From: Phycisphaerae bacterium
GTDB lineage: Bacteria > Planctomycetota > Phycisphaerae > UBA1845 > Fen-1342
NCBI GenBank assembly: GCA_030612705.1
Contig: JAUWNI010000031.1
Location: 1-35,505 of the forward strand
Length of the DNA stretch: 35,505 bases
Direction: 5' to 3'
The notes beneath the pieces were generated by a model. It saw nothing but the letters and a program-made list of their open reading frames with translations. It made no database searches and had not been told where the DNA came from. Every line of letters begins with the position of its first letter. The stretch's first letter is position 1. The position numbers were made by a program, and so were the translations under genes. This document shows, in pieces, positions 7,905-16,618 of the stretch.

Positions 7905-9617
7905 CTACGGGTCGAGCCGGGCAGCTTCACCAGCGGGCGTCTCGTCCGACTCTAACGTCAGCGTGTCGAAATCGACGCGCACACTACGCCCGATCATCGC
8001 GACTGGTATATCAAGCTGTCGCACGCGGTGTTGTGTCGCGAAGCGCGGCCGAAACACGTCGACCGTGATGGCGTGTCCGTCTCCGCCGGCCGCGGGAACC
8101 GTGAGGGTGTGTGTGCCGATCCGCTCGTAGCGTTGTGGATCGGCGAGCTCTTCGTGGAGGTAAGCGACTTCCTTGAGCCCGAACATGTTCTGCCGTTCGA
8201 CAAAGAAGAGATCAAAGCCGAACTCTTCGATCGTTTGGGCCACGTCCTCGCGTGAGGCAACGTGTGATTTGAAATCATAGCGCGGCGCCGCGAAACATGA
8301 ATAGAACAGCTTGCTGCCGCGGACGACGACACACTGCCGCGGTCCGAGTAGACGGCGCGTGGCAAAGATGAAGCCACCGTCCTGACGCCCTTCGAAGAGC
8401 ACCAGCCGATGGCCCATCTGATCCGCATACGTGCAGACGACCTGCCCGTGATCGGGGCGATACTCAATTGGTGTGCGATAGCCCAGCAACAAAGCGGTGA
8501 CAATCAAGACGACGCCAATGACGCCGCGTACACGCGGTAAGCGTATCAATCCGAGCACGGTAGCGGCGCCAAGCCCGGCCCACATCGCCAACGGCAAGTA
8601 TCCAAAGTAGAAGTACCGTGCCTCCAGACCGCTGTGCTGCAAGGCGATCGTCATGACCAGAAAGACCGCGAACCAGGCGAGCACCATTCCCCAGCGCCAG
8701 TCGCGGCGACCCAGCGAAATCAGCAGCCCCAGCGCCGCCGGCGCGAGGACCGGCCATCCGACCCACCGCGGGAGCATCTCGAGTTGCGAAAGCAACGGCG
8801 ATAACGACAGCCAATCCGCGAACGAGCGCCCCTCCGTGAGGACGAGCTTTGCGTGATTGGCGGATCCCTCCACGAAAAGAGCCCACATGTAATAGGCACC
8901 GAGCGGCAAGCCGATGATCGGCAATGCCGCCAGGAAGTGCGCGCGCGGCATGCGGCCCTGCCAGAGCTTCACCGTCGCGAGCAGCCCGAGCACCGGCACG
9001 ATGAAGATCGCGTTTTGTTTGAACAATGGTGCCGCCACCGCCAACCCGCAAACGAGCAGCAACCGCGGCCACGTGGGACGTCTGAAGTAACAATCCACGA
9101 CGTACAACAGCCAAATAAGCACCGCCAGGGTCGGCATTTCAAGCATCGCCTGGCGTGACCAGAAAACGATGCCTGGAATGGCGATCAGGGCACCGGTTGC
9201 AAATGCGGCGACCCACCGGGAGCCCGCCCGGCGGGCAAACAGGTAGCATCCCACGACGGCGACCAGACCAAAGGTCAAGGTGCAGAGCCGCGCAGAGAAA
9301 ACCGAGATGCCGAATACCGCGAAGAAAACCGACTCGACCAGCGCAAAGCCCGGGGGATAGACGCCGACCATGCCCAAACTGGGGTAGTGCGCATACTGTT
9401 GAAGGGCGAAGTCCTTGGGATTCGACCAGGCCTCGGGACCGGCACTCACGAAATCGTGAATCAACACGCCATCCATGCCGTGAACGGACGTATCGGGAAA
9501 GCGGAAACCGCCGACGGTAATATCCCGGCCGAACACAATTGCCGCCGCCAACGTCAGCAACAGACAGACGACGAAATCAGCCCGTCCGAGTACGTGTCCC
9601 GGTTCTCGATCAGTCAT
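7905..9617 (-). CDS. GT39-like (PMT/ArnT) membrane glycosyltransferase
   Basis: A 570-aa GT-C fold protein with about 11-12 hydrophobic helices in the first 400 residues, then a soluble extracytoplasmic C-terminal domain. The first periplasmic loop has acidic residues in PDTSVHGMDG (41-50), HYPSLG (77-82) and YPPGF (87-91), matching the PMT_2/ArnT pattern in which an early Asp acts in catalysis. Such enzymes take a polyprenyl-phosphate sugar and glycosylate lipid, glycan or protein outside the membrane. The ATG overlaps the stop of the preceding GT4 gene by 8 bp, so it is probably translationally coupled. In this cluster it may decorate the exported glycan, but protein O-glycosylation is also possible. 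Confidence 0.88.
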   Translation of the reverse strand: MTDREPGHVLGRADFVVCLLLTLAAAIVFGRDITVGGFRFPDTSVHGMDGVLIHDFVSAGPEAWSNPKDFALQQYAHYPSLGMVGVYPPGFALVESVFFAVFGISVFSARLCTLTFGLVAVVGCYLFARRAGSRWVAAFATGALIAIPGIVFWSRQAMLEMPTLAVLIWLLYVVDCYFRRPTWPRLLLVCGLAVAAPLFKQNAIFIVPVLGLLATVKLWQGRMPRAHFLAALPIIGLPLGAYYMWALFVEGSANHAKLVLTEGRSFADWLSLSPLLSQLEMLPRWVGWPVLAPAALGLLISLGRRDWRWGMVLAWFAVFLVMTIALQHSGLEARYFYFGYLPLAMWAGLGAATVLGLIRLPRVRGVIGVVLIVTALLLGYRTPIEYRPDHGQVVCTYADQMGHRLVLFEGRQDGGFIFATRRLLGPRQCVVVRGSKLFYSCFAAPRYDFKSHVASREDVAQTIEEFGFDLFFVERQNMFGLKEVAYLHEELADPQRYERIGTHTLTVPAAGGDGHAITVDVFRPRFATQHRVRQLDIPVAMIGRSVRVDFDTLTLESDETPAGEAARLDP

Positions 9618-11001
9618 TGCTCAATCCGATCGTTGTGCCGGGAACAGGCGCGCCGACTTGGCAATCGACGTGACAGGCCGACGACTCGTTCCGCGCGGGT
9701 TGGTCATGGTCCGTTCGTGGCGGCCGCTCGTCCGTCGATTTTCGTCGACGGGATGGTGCCGACACCTGGGGTCGCGCGGTCTCGTCCGCGGCACGCCGGC
9801 GGGAGTTCCGCCATGCCGACGCTAGAATCTCGTAAAACCGCTCGCCGGTTGTCGACCAGCTATGCGCGCGGTGTACCCAGTCGTAACCGCTATGTGCGAT
9901 TCTTTCGGCGTAATCCGGCTGCTCAAGAAGTCGTCCGACGCGCTCGGCCCACTGTTGCGGCCTATCGGCGCTGAGCACTTCCACGCCGACTCGCGCGCTG
10001 AGTCCCGCCAGGGCTCGTGGGGCGGCCACGACGGGCCGCTTCATCGCACATGCTTCAAGGACCTTGTTTTTAAGGCCCCCGCCCTTGCGGATCGGCACCA
10101 CCACTACCGCGGCGCGCGTCAGGTATGGACGCACATCGGGAACATCCGCCGCTAACTCGACCCCCGGCTTCGACGCCAGTGCCCGCACCGTCGCCACCGG
10201 ATGCCGACCGACCACCAGCAATTGGCGGCCGGGACTGTCGGCGTAAATCCGCGGCCAGATCCGCTTCACGAAATGAACGACGCCGTCCACGTTCGGCGGG
10301 AATTCAAGCGAACCGACGAAGGCAACGGTTCCCGGCCTGGACGGCTCATCGCTGGGCTGAAAGTAATCGAAGTCAACGCCGTTCTGAACGACCTCGAAGC
10401 GTGCGCCGCCGCCCCAGCGTCGGGCGTAGGCAGCATCGACCTTGGATACATAGATTGTCGCCGCCGCTCGTTGGGCCACGTAACGCTCGAACCACGCGTA
10501 CAGCGCGACGCGACGAATCGTGCACGGCCAGCTCCGCCAGGCGCTGAACTGCGCATCGCGGAGGGTTGGCAACACCAACTCGTCCTGAGGATTCCACACC
10601 ACGGGCACGCGAAAGGCCGAGACGTACTGACCCAGCACGGCGCCGTTGAGTAGCGCCACGTCGAACCGCCTGGCGGTCGCCTCTCGACGAATCCACGCTT
10701 CTAGTGCGTCGTTGTGCCCGAAATGCCGACGAACCAGTCGGGCGATCAACGGCAGCGTCCGCCCGTTGCCGCACTCCGCGGTAGCACCGCGGGCCGACGG
10801 GGCAATGGACTCAATGCAGATGCCGCCCGGCAGGTGTTCCCGATGCTCCGCGGGCCGTGGCAGCACAAGCGTCACTTCCGCCTGACGTGCTAGTTGTTCG
10901 ATAACGTGGTACAGGTGCAAACGCCCGCCGCTGTCCAGCGGCCAGGGTTCTCCCGCGGCCAATACCAGCACGCGCATGGTTTGAAACCTGCCCGCCGTCA
11001 T
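9610..11001 (-). CDS. GT4 family glycosyltransferase with basic C-terminal tail
   Basis: A 463-aa GT-B enzyme. The N-terminal domain begins MRVLVLAAGEPWPLDSGGR, the sugar-acceptor side with the DSGGR loop typical of GT4 members. The C-terminal domain has VGSLEFPPNVDGVVHFVKR and the donor-side run GGGLKNKVLEACAMKRPVVA, where KNKVLE takes the place of the first Glu of the usual EX7E. This pattern is seen in the group that includes the exosortase-associated GT (TIGR03087-like). The last 65 residues are Arg/Pro/Ser-rich and look disordered. The ATG at 11001 overlaps the upstream GT9 stop as ATGA, with GGAG 8 nt upstream; MRVLV at 10977 is an alternative. Donor sugar unknown. Confidence 0.88.
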   Translation of the reverse strand: MTAGRFQTMRVLVLAAGEPWPLDSGGRLHLYHVIEQLARQAEVTLVLPRPAEHREHLPGGICIESIAPSARGATAECGNGRTLPLIARLVRRHFGHNDALEAWIRREATARRFDVALLNGAVLGQYVSAFRVPVVWNPQDELVLPTLRDAQFSAWRSWPCTIRRVALYAWFERYVAQRAAATIYVSKVDAAYARRWGGGARFEVVQNGVDFDYFQPSDEPSRPGTVAFVGSLEFPPNVDGVVHFVKRIWPRIYADSPGRQLLVVGRHPVATVRALASKPGVELAADVPDVRPYLTRAAVVVVPIRKGGGLKNKVLEACAMKRPVVAAPRALAGLSARVGVEVLSADRPQQWAERVGRLLEQPDYAERIAHSGYDWVHRAHSWSTTGERFYEILASAWRNSRRRAADETARPQVSAPSRRRKSTDERPPRTDHDQPARNESSACHVDCQVGAPVPGTTIGLSND

Positions 11002-12200
11002 TGCGCCGACTCCATAACCGCCAATGTCGCCCCGACCTCCGACGGCCGCAAAGGCACCCAACCCTCAACCGCGGTCAGCACGCGCTCCACCGATACGTCG
11101 TCCATACAGTTGGGCGACTTGTCGCACCGGCGGCTATAGCACGGCGAACAGGGCAGCGACGTCCGCACTTTCTCCCCGCGGCCGTACAGGTCGATCTCCT
11201 GTTCGCACGTGGGTCCGAAGAGTACGACGCAGGGCACATCCATCGCGATCGCGACGTGCATCGCCATCGTGTCACCGGTCACCAGGACGTTGCAGCGCTG
11301 CACCAGTGCCGTAAAGCCTGGCTCGTCGTGATCGCAACCGGTGTCGATTACAGCGGGGCAAGCCGCGGCGATACGGCGATTACATTCGCGCTCGTCCGGG
11401 CCGCCGAACAGCGCCACGCGCCGGTTCGTCTGCTTCCCGATCAAGCGGGCCAGCTCGATGAAACGCTCGGGCGGCCAGTTCTTGTTCGCAAAAATACGTC
11501 CGGCACCGGAGTTGAGTCCGATCAGCACGTCGTTGTCCGCGATTCCCGTGTTACGCCAGAACGCTTGCGCCCGCTCGCCGTGGTCGGTGCTTGGATACAG
11601 TTGATAGCGTTGCCCGGCGTACTCCAGCCCGAGCGCCTCGTAGAGCAGGTGCTGATAGCTCTTGGTGTTCTCGTGAAACTTTTTGTTGTCGTCGAGGCCG
11701 AGCAGAAAGTAGTCGACGCACTCGGGATTCAGCGGGAACGTCGTGCCCTGGGAGCTCAGGCCGATCCCGCGCCGCTCGCGAGCGTCGACGCGCATCGCCA
11801 GCGCCGTCGGTCCCGGTTCCTTGTCCAGACTCAAGCATAGATCGAACCGTTCGTATTCGAGGTGACACGAGGCCTCCGCGTCGAACGGCAAAAGCCGATC
11901 GATCAGCGGATGATTCGCCAGCATCCGTACCCCGCTCGGCCGCGTTACCCAGGTAATGTGGCTCGTCGGCCAGCGCTCCTTGAGGCCGGGCAGGATGGCG
12001 GCGGTCCGGATCACATCACCCAGAGCGGCAAGCTTGATAATCAAAATACGTTGCCCCATCGGGGCGTAACGCCCGCACGCCGAAGGACAAACGCCTTGTA
12101 TGCCGACGGCACAGGGCCGATCGCCGCGATAGTGTCGGCAGTCGAGCTTGAGCCACCGCCCGGCCTGCTCGCCCCAGATTGGCAGGTTGCTGTTGGGCAT
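10998..12200 (-). CDS. GT9 heptosyltransferase-like enzyme with two Cys tetrads
   Basis: A 400-aa family 9 (ADP-heptose:LPS heptosyltransferase-like) enzyme. Family features are RILIIKLAALGDVIRT (51-66), the GLNSGAGRIFANKNWPPE substrate region, VALFGGPDE, and the nucleotide-binding VTGDTMAMHVA followed by VVLFGPT. A Cys-rich N-terminal extension has C21, C30, C38 and C42. A matching cluster, C351, C354, C359 and C365, lies near the C-terminus in LPCSPCYSRRCDKSPNCM. Together these could form a metal site. The frame is open to 12584 but that extension is low-quality sequence overlapping the upstream gene. I chose ATG 12200, which lies 6 bp after that gene ends with GGAAG 10 nt upstream. It likely adds a heptose or related sugar to the glycan core. 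Confidence 0.9.
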   Translation of the reverse strand: MPNSNLPIWGEQAGRWLKLDCRHYRGDRPCAVGIQGVCPSACGRYAPMGQRILIIKLAALGDVIRTAAILPGLKERWPTSHITWVTRPSGVRMLANHPLIDRLLPFDAEASCHLEYERFDLCLSLDKEPGPTALAMRVDARERRGIGLSSQGTTFPLNPECVDYFLLGLDDNKKFHENTKSYQHLLYEALGLEYAGQRYQLYPSTDHGERAQAFWRNTGIADNDVLIGLNSGAGRIFANKNWPPERFIELARLIGKQTNRRVALFGGPDERECNRRIAAACPAVIDTGCDHDEPGFTALVQRCNVLVTGDTMAMHVAIAMDVPCVVLFGPTCEQEIDLYGRGEKVRTSLPCSPCYSRRCDKSPNCMDDVSVERVLTAVEGWVPLRPSEVGATLAVMESAQ

Positions 12201-12205
12201 ACCTC

Positions 12206-13468
12206 TCAAACTTCCGCGCCGCAGGTTTCGGGTTGACTGCTCGGGATCACGCTCTTGCCCGCTCCACGCCGAACGCTCTCCGACAGACAGCGCTCGTAAA
12301 CCTCGCACATCAGCCGAGCGGTGCGCTCCCAACTGAACTGACGTAACTGTACGCACCCGGCAAGTCTCAGTTGCTCGGCGATCGGTTGATAGAGTAGCCG
12401 GGTGATTCCCTCGGCGATGCTCTCGGGGCTGCGCGGGTCGCAGTAGACCGCCGCGTCGCCGGCAACCTCCGGCATGCTGCTGAGCCGGGAAGTCAACACG
12501 GGAATGCCGCAGGCAAACGCGTCCAGGATCGGCAGGCCGAACCCCTCGCACAGACTCGGCATCACCAACCCGCGCGCCCCACACAATAGGCCGGGCAGGT
12601 CTTCATGTGGAACGAATCCCAGCAATCGACAATACTGTTGCACACCCAGCCGCCGGGCACGGGCCTCCAACTCGACCCGAAAAGACGCCGGCTCGCAGCC
12701 CACCAGGACAAGCCGCAAGTCGCCGCGCGTCTCCGGCGACAGGCACGCGATGGCGTCGACCAGGCCGGCCGCGTTTTTTCGAGGCGACGAGCCGGAGAAG
12801 TTCAGTAGCCACGCACCGTCCAGGCCGTAACGCGCTCGAACGCGCTCGACCTCCGCGCGGGCCGAACTTCCGAGCGATCCCAAACCGGCCGGCGCGGCGT
12901 CACCCAGCACCCTCGCAACGCCCCGATCCGGGGCCCAGGGGATTACCGTTATTCGTTCATGTGAGACGCCGAACCTTTGACATAACTCGTCGCGCGTGGC
13001 ATTCGAAGGGCTGATGAGGTGGACCGCGCCTCGGACAGCGCGCTCCACTCCTCGTCGAAACGCGTCCCGCCCATGGGGCGACTGCCCATCGGCGATGGTG
13101 AGCGGCATCAAATCGTGTACCGTTACGACAAACGGTACCGGAGACCAGGCCGGTGCCGCGTTGGCCGGCAAGTGCAACAGATCAACGCCATCGCGCCACG
13201 CCGCCAGCGGCAGACGCGTCTGGAACCACAGATCGAAGCGGTCCCCGGGAATGTCGATGCGTCGTGTTCGCACGTTGGGGTGGTTCCCCAACATCACGTC
13301 GGCGGATTCACGCTGGTGATAGAGGACGAACTCCCACTCCGGACACATAGGCGGGATCAGTTGGTAGGCGTCTAGCAGGTTGCGTCCGGTTCCACGCGGG
13401 CGGGGCATGAAGATGCCGCGGGCGTCGAGCCCGATACGAAATCGTGTTTTCCGCTTGGTCATGTGCAT
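12206..13468 (-). CDS. GT4 family glycosyltransferase (mannosyltransferase-like)
   Basis: A 420-aa GT-B enzyme. The N-terminal GLDARGIFMPRPRGTGRNL loop and HDLMPLTIADG segment match the subgroup of GT4 enzymes that includes bacterial mannosyltransferases. The donor domain carries LLNFSGSSPRKNAAGLVDA and the EX7E motif in PSLCEGFGLPILDAFACG (first Glu present, Asp in place of the second Glu), then VAGDAAVYCDPRSPESIAEGI. It is probably cytoplasmic and membrane-associated, building a lipid-linked glycan. Two possible starts, ATG at 13468 and 13462, differ by two codons and neither has a strong ribosome site. The gene is separated from the upstream VanZ-like gene by 184 bp and from the GT9 gene by 5 bp. 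Confidence 0.92.
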   Translation of the reverse strand: MHMTKRKTRFRIGLDARGIFMPRPRGTGRNLLDAYQLIPPMCPEWEFVLYHQRESADVMLGNHPNVRTRRIDIPGDRFDLWFQTRLPLAAWRDGVDLLHLPANAAPAWSPVPFVVTVHDLMPLTIADGQSPHGRDAFRRGVERAVRGAVHLISPSNATRDELCQRFGVSHERITVIPWAPDRGVARVLGDAAPAGLGSLGSSARAEVERVRARYGLDGAWLLNFSGSSPRKNAAGLVDAIACLSPETRGDLRLVLVGCEPASFRVELEARARRLGVQQYCRLLGFVPHEDLPGLLCGARGLVMPSLCEGFGLPILDAFACGIPVLTSRLSSMPEVAGDAAVYCDPRSPESIAEGITRLLYQPIAEQLRLAGCVQLRQFSWERTARLMCEVYERCLSESVRRGAGKSVIPSSQPETCGAEV

Positions 13469-13652
13469 GGCTCGTCGTCGCTGCGCGGCACTCCCATGAG
13501 CCGAGCGACCTCGACTTATAGTTTTTTTCGGTCATTAGCCCGATCGACGTTACCAGCGGATTTATATTAAGACGTTGGTCGCGGTGATCCGCGATGCCAT
13601 GCCGGATATGCATTGTTAACGCTATGGTTTATGGGACGTCCCGAAACCGGCG

Positions 13653-15080
13653 CTACACTTGCGCCTCGAGGACCGCGGAACTGATTTCAGCGGACGTATC
13701 CCGCACGGAACGCCAAGTTCGTGGTACAAATGCGTTCCAGCAGCGAATCGTGAGCAGCCACGCCGCAAAGGCCAACAACAACGGCGTTATGTCGGCCTGC
13801 CCGCCCAGGGACAGTGCCTGTACCATCTCCACGACGCCGATCATGCCCAGCAGCAGCAGCAGCGCCACGCCCCGCCCACGGCCCCGCGTCAGGTACAGAC
13901 ACAGCATCGTTATCGTCGCGCAGAGGAACAGCGTTTCGGCCGCGCTGATTATCACCCGATCGAACGATTCGAGAAATTGAACCTGGAACGGGCACCAATG
14001 CACTTCGAGGTCGTGAGTATCCTTTTGGGGCATGTTCGCGTCCGACATACCCATGACCAATCCGAACAGAACCAGCCCGAACAGCGCCACCGTCGCCAAC
14101 CATCGCCGCATCGCCGTCGGCATACCATCCTTGGTCAGCGACATCCCCGTCAGCCACTGCGCCACCCCCAACCCAGCCAGGCCGCCGAAGAACGCCGTGC
14201 TGATATCCAGCAACCCGCATGCGTGCGATCTGAGGAATATCTGCGCGGCTTCGAAGAACACGCCACACACGAAGACCCGCTTGAGCGCCTCGCTAAGCGC
14301 GTGCGGCCGCGGCCCGTGCCGCTCGATCATCGCCATCGCGATCAGGAATCCCAGCAACAGAAACGCGGCAAAGCGGCGGAAATCGAGCAGGTCGAAATCG
14401 CGGTAGTATTCCAGCTCGATCGACGGCTTATAGAAATCCCACGGCAGCGTCATCAGCGCCAGCGTCACCGCCGTCATCACCCACGCCAGCAGCAACCACG
14501 GGTGACTCCGCCAATGATCATAAGCGTATTCGTGCCCCCGCCTAATCGCGTTTTGCGCGCGCGGCGCGACCAGGCAGCCTAACAATGCGGCCACCGAATT
14601 GACCACCAGATCACCGCGGTCGTAGCAACGTGCCGGCATGTACTGTTGGAGCAACTCGGTTACATAGCTGAGCGTCACCGCCAGGAACATTGCCAAAAAT
14701 AGTGCCAGCCCCCGAACTCCACCACGCCGCCGTAAGAGCAGCGCCAGGGCGATGCCAACCGGGATATACACCAGGACGTTGGTAAAGATGTCGTTGTAGC
14801 TGTTGTAGCTGATCGGATACGTGGGCGGAATCCAACTCCAGTTTTCGACGGGCACTATCCACTGGCCGCTGCCGTACCCCAAGGGGCCCAACGTTCCGTA
14901 AGCGACAAGCGCCAGCCAAATAATGCAAATGAAGCGGATCGTCGAACGCCGCAAGATCGCCGGCTTGACCAGTCCATCCGCCCCGACACCTCGGTCGGGT
15001 GCCGTCGGCAGCTTGCCTGCCAGGGCCGACAAGTCGGCGTGCCGGTCACGCGGGTGCGGATTGCTCGGTGGAGTAAACAT
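13653..15080 (-). CDS. Triple VanZ-like membrane protein
   Basis: A 475-aa polytopic membrane protein with roughly 11-12 hydrophobic helices. The VanZ signature is a Glu-x2-Gln before a conserved Asp and a Gly-rich helix. It occurs three times: E142/Q145 with D157, E277/Q280 with D292, and E418/Q421 with D430. VanZ domains usually occur once in about 150-200 aa proteins. They are linked to teicoplanin resistance and, in polysaccharide loci, to glycan or lipid-carrier functions that remain unclear. I set the start at ATG 15080. The frame stays open to 15323, but the extra 81 residues are hydrophilic with no clear ribosome site, so the start is uncertain. It is first in the polysaccharide run. 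Confidence 0.82.
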   Translation of the reverse strand: MFTPPSNPHPRDRHADLSALAGKLPTAPDRGVGADGLVKPAILRRSTIRFICIIWLALVAYGTLGPLGYGSGQWIVPVENWSWIPPTYPISYNSYNDIFTNVLVYIPVGIALALLLRRRGGVRGLALFLAMFLAVTLSYVTELLQQYMPARCYDRGDLVVNSVAALLGCLVAPRAQNAIRRGHEYAYDHWRSHPWLLLAWVMTAVTLALMTLPWDFYKPSIELEYYRDFDLLDFRRFAAFLLLGFLIAMAMIERHGPRPHALSEALKRVFVCGVFFEAAQIFLRSHACGLLDISTAFFGGLAGLGVAQWLTGMSLTKDGMPTAMRRWLATVALFGLVLFGLVMGMSDANMPQKDTHDLEVHWCPFQVQFLESFDRVIISAAETLFLCATITMLCLYLTRGRGRGVALLLLLGMIGVVEMVQALSLGGQADITPLLLAFAAWLLTIRCWNAFVPRTWRSVRDTSAEISSAVLEAQV

Positions 15081-15357
15081 ATGCCGCCACTGTTGTCCCG
15101 GCCCGGCAAAACCACCGCCCGGAACCGTGTTCCCCGGAAAGCCGTCTCTATGCATAAACAATGCGAACTCAACCGGCAGACTGCCAATGAAAACCGTTAA
15201 CCCCATGCACGATCTGATTCCGGCGACGCGGATCACATCAATTCTCGGACCGTAGGCGGAAAAAACACGGTAGACCGTGGTTACAAGTGGTCCGCACAGC
15301 GAACCCTGCGCGTGCTCCGCCACGCGCGACGCTTATATAACAATCGGAATTGCGGGA

Positions 15358-15996
15358 TCACTCGTGGTCGTGCTTGGGGCGGAAAAACACTCGGCCGAGC
15401 CACCAGCATCCGAAGACGACAGGGAGAAAAGTGACGCCAAGCAGGTCGAGGTCAAAATCGTCAATTACAAAGAGAACGACAAAGATGCCCACCATTCCCA
15501 TTAAGACGACCACGGTTTGGCCGGCGGTCATGGGTGAACGACGTATTAGATGTTTTCTGTCGTCCCACGTCTCGTACGGCTCGCCGCCTTCCGGCAGCGG
15601 CAAGTGCTGCCACTCTTCGCGCGATACCTTGGGTCGATACCCACAGGCCACGCAGCGTGCGGTATAAGACTTGCGTACCAACCAGTCGACGTTCTCGGGT
15701 CCCTGAACGAGCTCGCTGGAGTCGCATTGCGGGCAGAAGAGAACGACGGGTACTTCCGACTGCATCGCAGCGTGTTCGCGCGCGTGCCGATCCCGCACCA
15801 TTCGTTTCGCGAAATAGAACAGGCCGACCGCAATCGAGACGAGTAGGATCTCTAGCAGAACTGCTCCCAGCCAAGCGCCGGCGGTGGGAAGCGAATCATC
15901 TTCGCGCGCGGAGTCGATGAATCCAATCAAAGCGCCAAAAGCCGCAATCGCGAACAAGCAACCTAGAGCGATGAGCAGCAATCGCAACGCGTTCAC
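15358..15996 (-). CDS. Zinc-ribbon membrane protein, function unknown
   Basis: A 212-aa protein with four predicted transmembrane helices (about 3-27, 43-63, 160-178 and 184-205). A cytosolic loop contains a zinc ribbon made by C88-x2-C91 and C115-x2-C118. The ribbon FCPQCDSSEL...RCVACGY is the short treble-clef style common in bacterial membrane proteins of unknown role. I chose the GTG at 15996 because GCGGAGC lies 8-9 nt upstream and the hydrophobic helix starts at once. Longer frames would run into the RNase P RNA gene, which ends about 35 bp upstream. It may be cotranscribed behind rnpB. No function can be assigned. Confidence 0.75.
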   Translation of the reverse strand: MNALRLLLIALGCLFAIAAFGALIGFIDSAREDDSLPTAGAWLGAVLLEILLVSIAVGLFYFAKRMVRDRHAREHAAMQSEVPVVLFCPQCDSSELVQGPENVDWLVRKSYTARCVACGYRPKVSREEWQHLPLPEGGEPYETWDDRKHLIRRSPMTAGQTVVVLMGMVGIFVVLFVIDDFDLDLLGVTFLPVVFGCWWLGRVFFRPKHDHE

Positions 15997-16031
15997 GCAA
16001 AAAGCTCCGCCGTGAAAGGTACTAGATAACT

Positions 16032-16449
16032 GGCAGAGTGGGCCGGTAAGCCGAATTCTGTCCCCGACCGTTTCACCGATTATAAATCGGCGCCACGAAT
16101 GTCGGGTGGCGGCCATTCATCTAGGCCCGCCGTTGCCGACGGGCTCGTGCACCCTACCCGGGGCTGATAGCGAGTCGGGCCGACTCATCGCCCCCTATTT
16201 GGGCTTGCCGGCGGTGGGGTTTACCCTGCCACGGCCGTCACCGACCGCGCGGTGCGCTCTTACCGCACCGTTTCACCCTTGCCTGTGACGACGCCGGGGA
16301 AGCCGGCGTCATCCATCGGCGGTCTGTTCTCTGTGGCACTTTCCCTAGGATCACTCCCGGTGGCCGTTAGCCATCACCGTGCCCTGTCCGGTCCGGACTT
16401 TCCTCCGATCCGCCCATGGCGAATCGACGGTCGCCTGGCCCACTCTGCC
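16032..16449 (-). ncRNA. rnpB: RNase P RNA, bacterial class A
   Basis: The minus strand shows the conserved RNase P RNA landmarks in order: GGAGGAAAGTCCGGAC near the 5' end, a central region with CAGGGTAAACCCC and the GGTAAGAGCGCACC core, then the 3' segment with GACAGAATTCGGCTTACCGGCC. The two ends pair as a 13-bp P1 helix (GGCAGAGTGGGCC against GGCCCACTCTGCC, at 16437-16449 and 16032-16044). This RNA is the catalytic part of the enzyme that matures tRNA 5' ends. A length of about 418 nt is normal for class A. Protein-like frames on either strand across this segment are artefacts. Confidence 0.98.
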
Positions 16450-16455
16450 ACATAA

Positions 16456-16461
16456 AGTATA
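16456..16461 (-). promoter_or_regulatory. -10 box of the rnpB promoter
   Basis: The minus strand reads TATACT here, 6-7 nt before the first base of the P1 helix, which is the expected distance from a sigma-70 -10 box to the transcript start. The best upstream match to a -35 box is the weak ATTACA, with a long 19-nt spacer. Confidence 0.6.
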
Positions 16462-16618
16462 CCACACTCGACGCGAACTCTGTAATTCGGGAAGAGAGGA
16501 GTGAGCATCGACCGAATGCCGGTTTGACCGGGACACGATCGTCAATTAATATGCCGTTACTGGGGCCTAGGCAAATGGGTCCATGTGCATATCGACAACC
16601 AAACGAAGGAGGAGAGAC

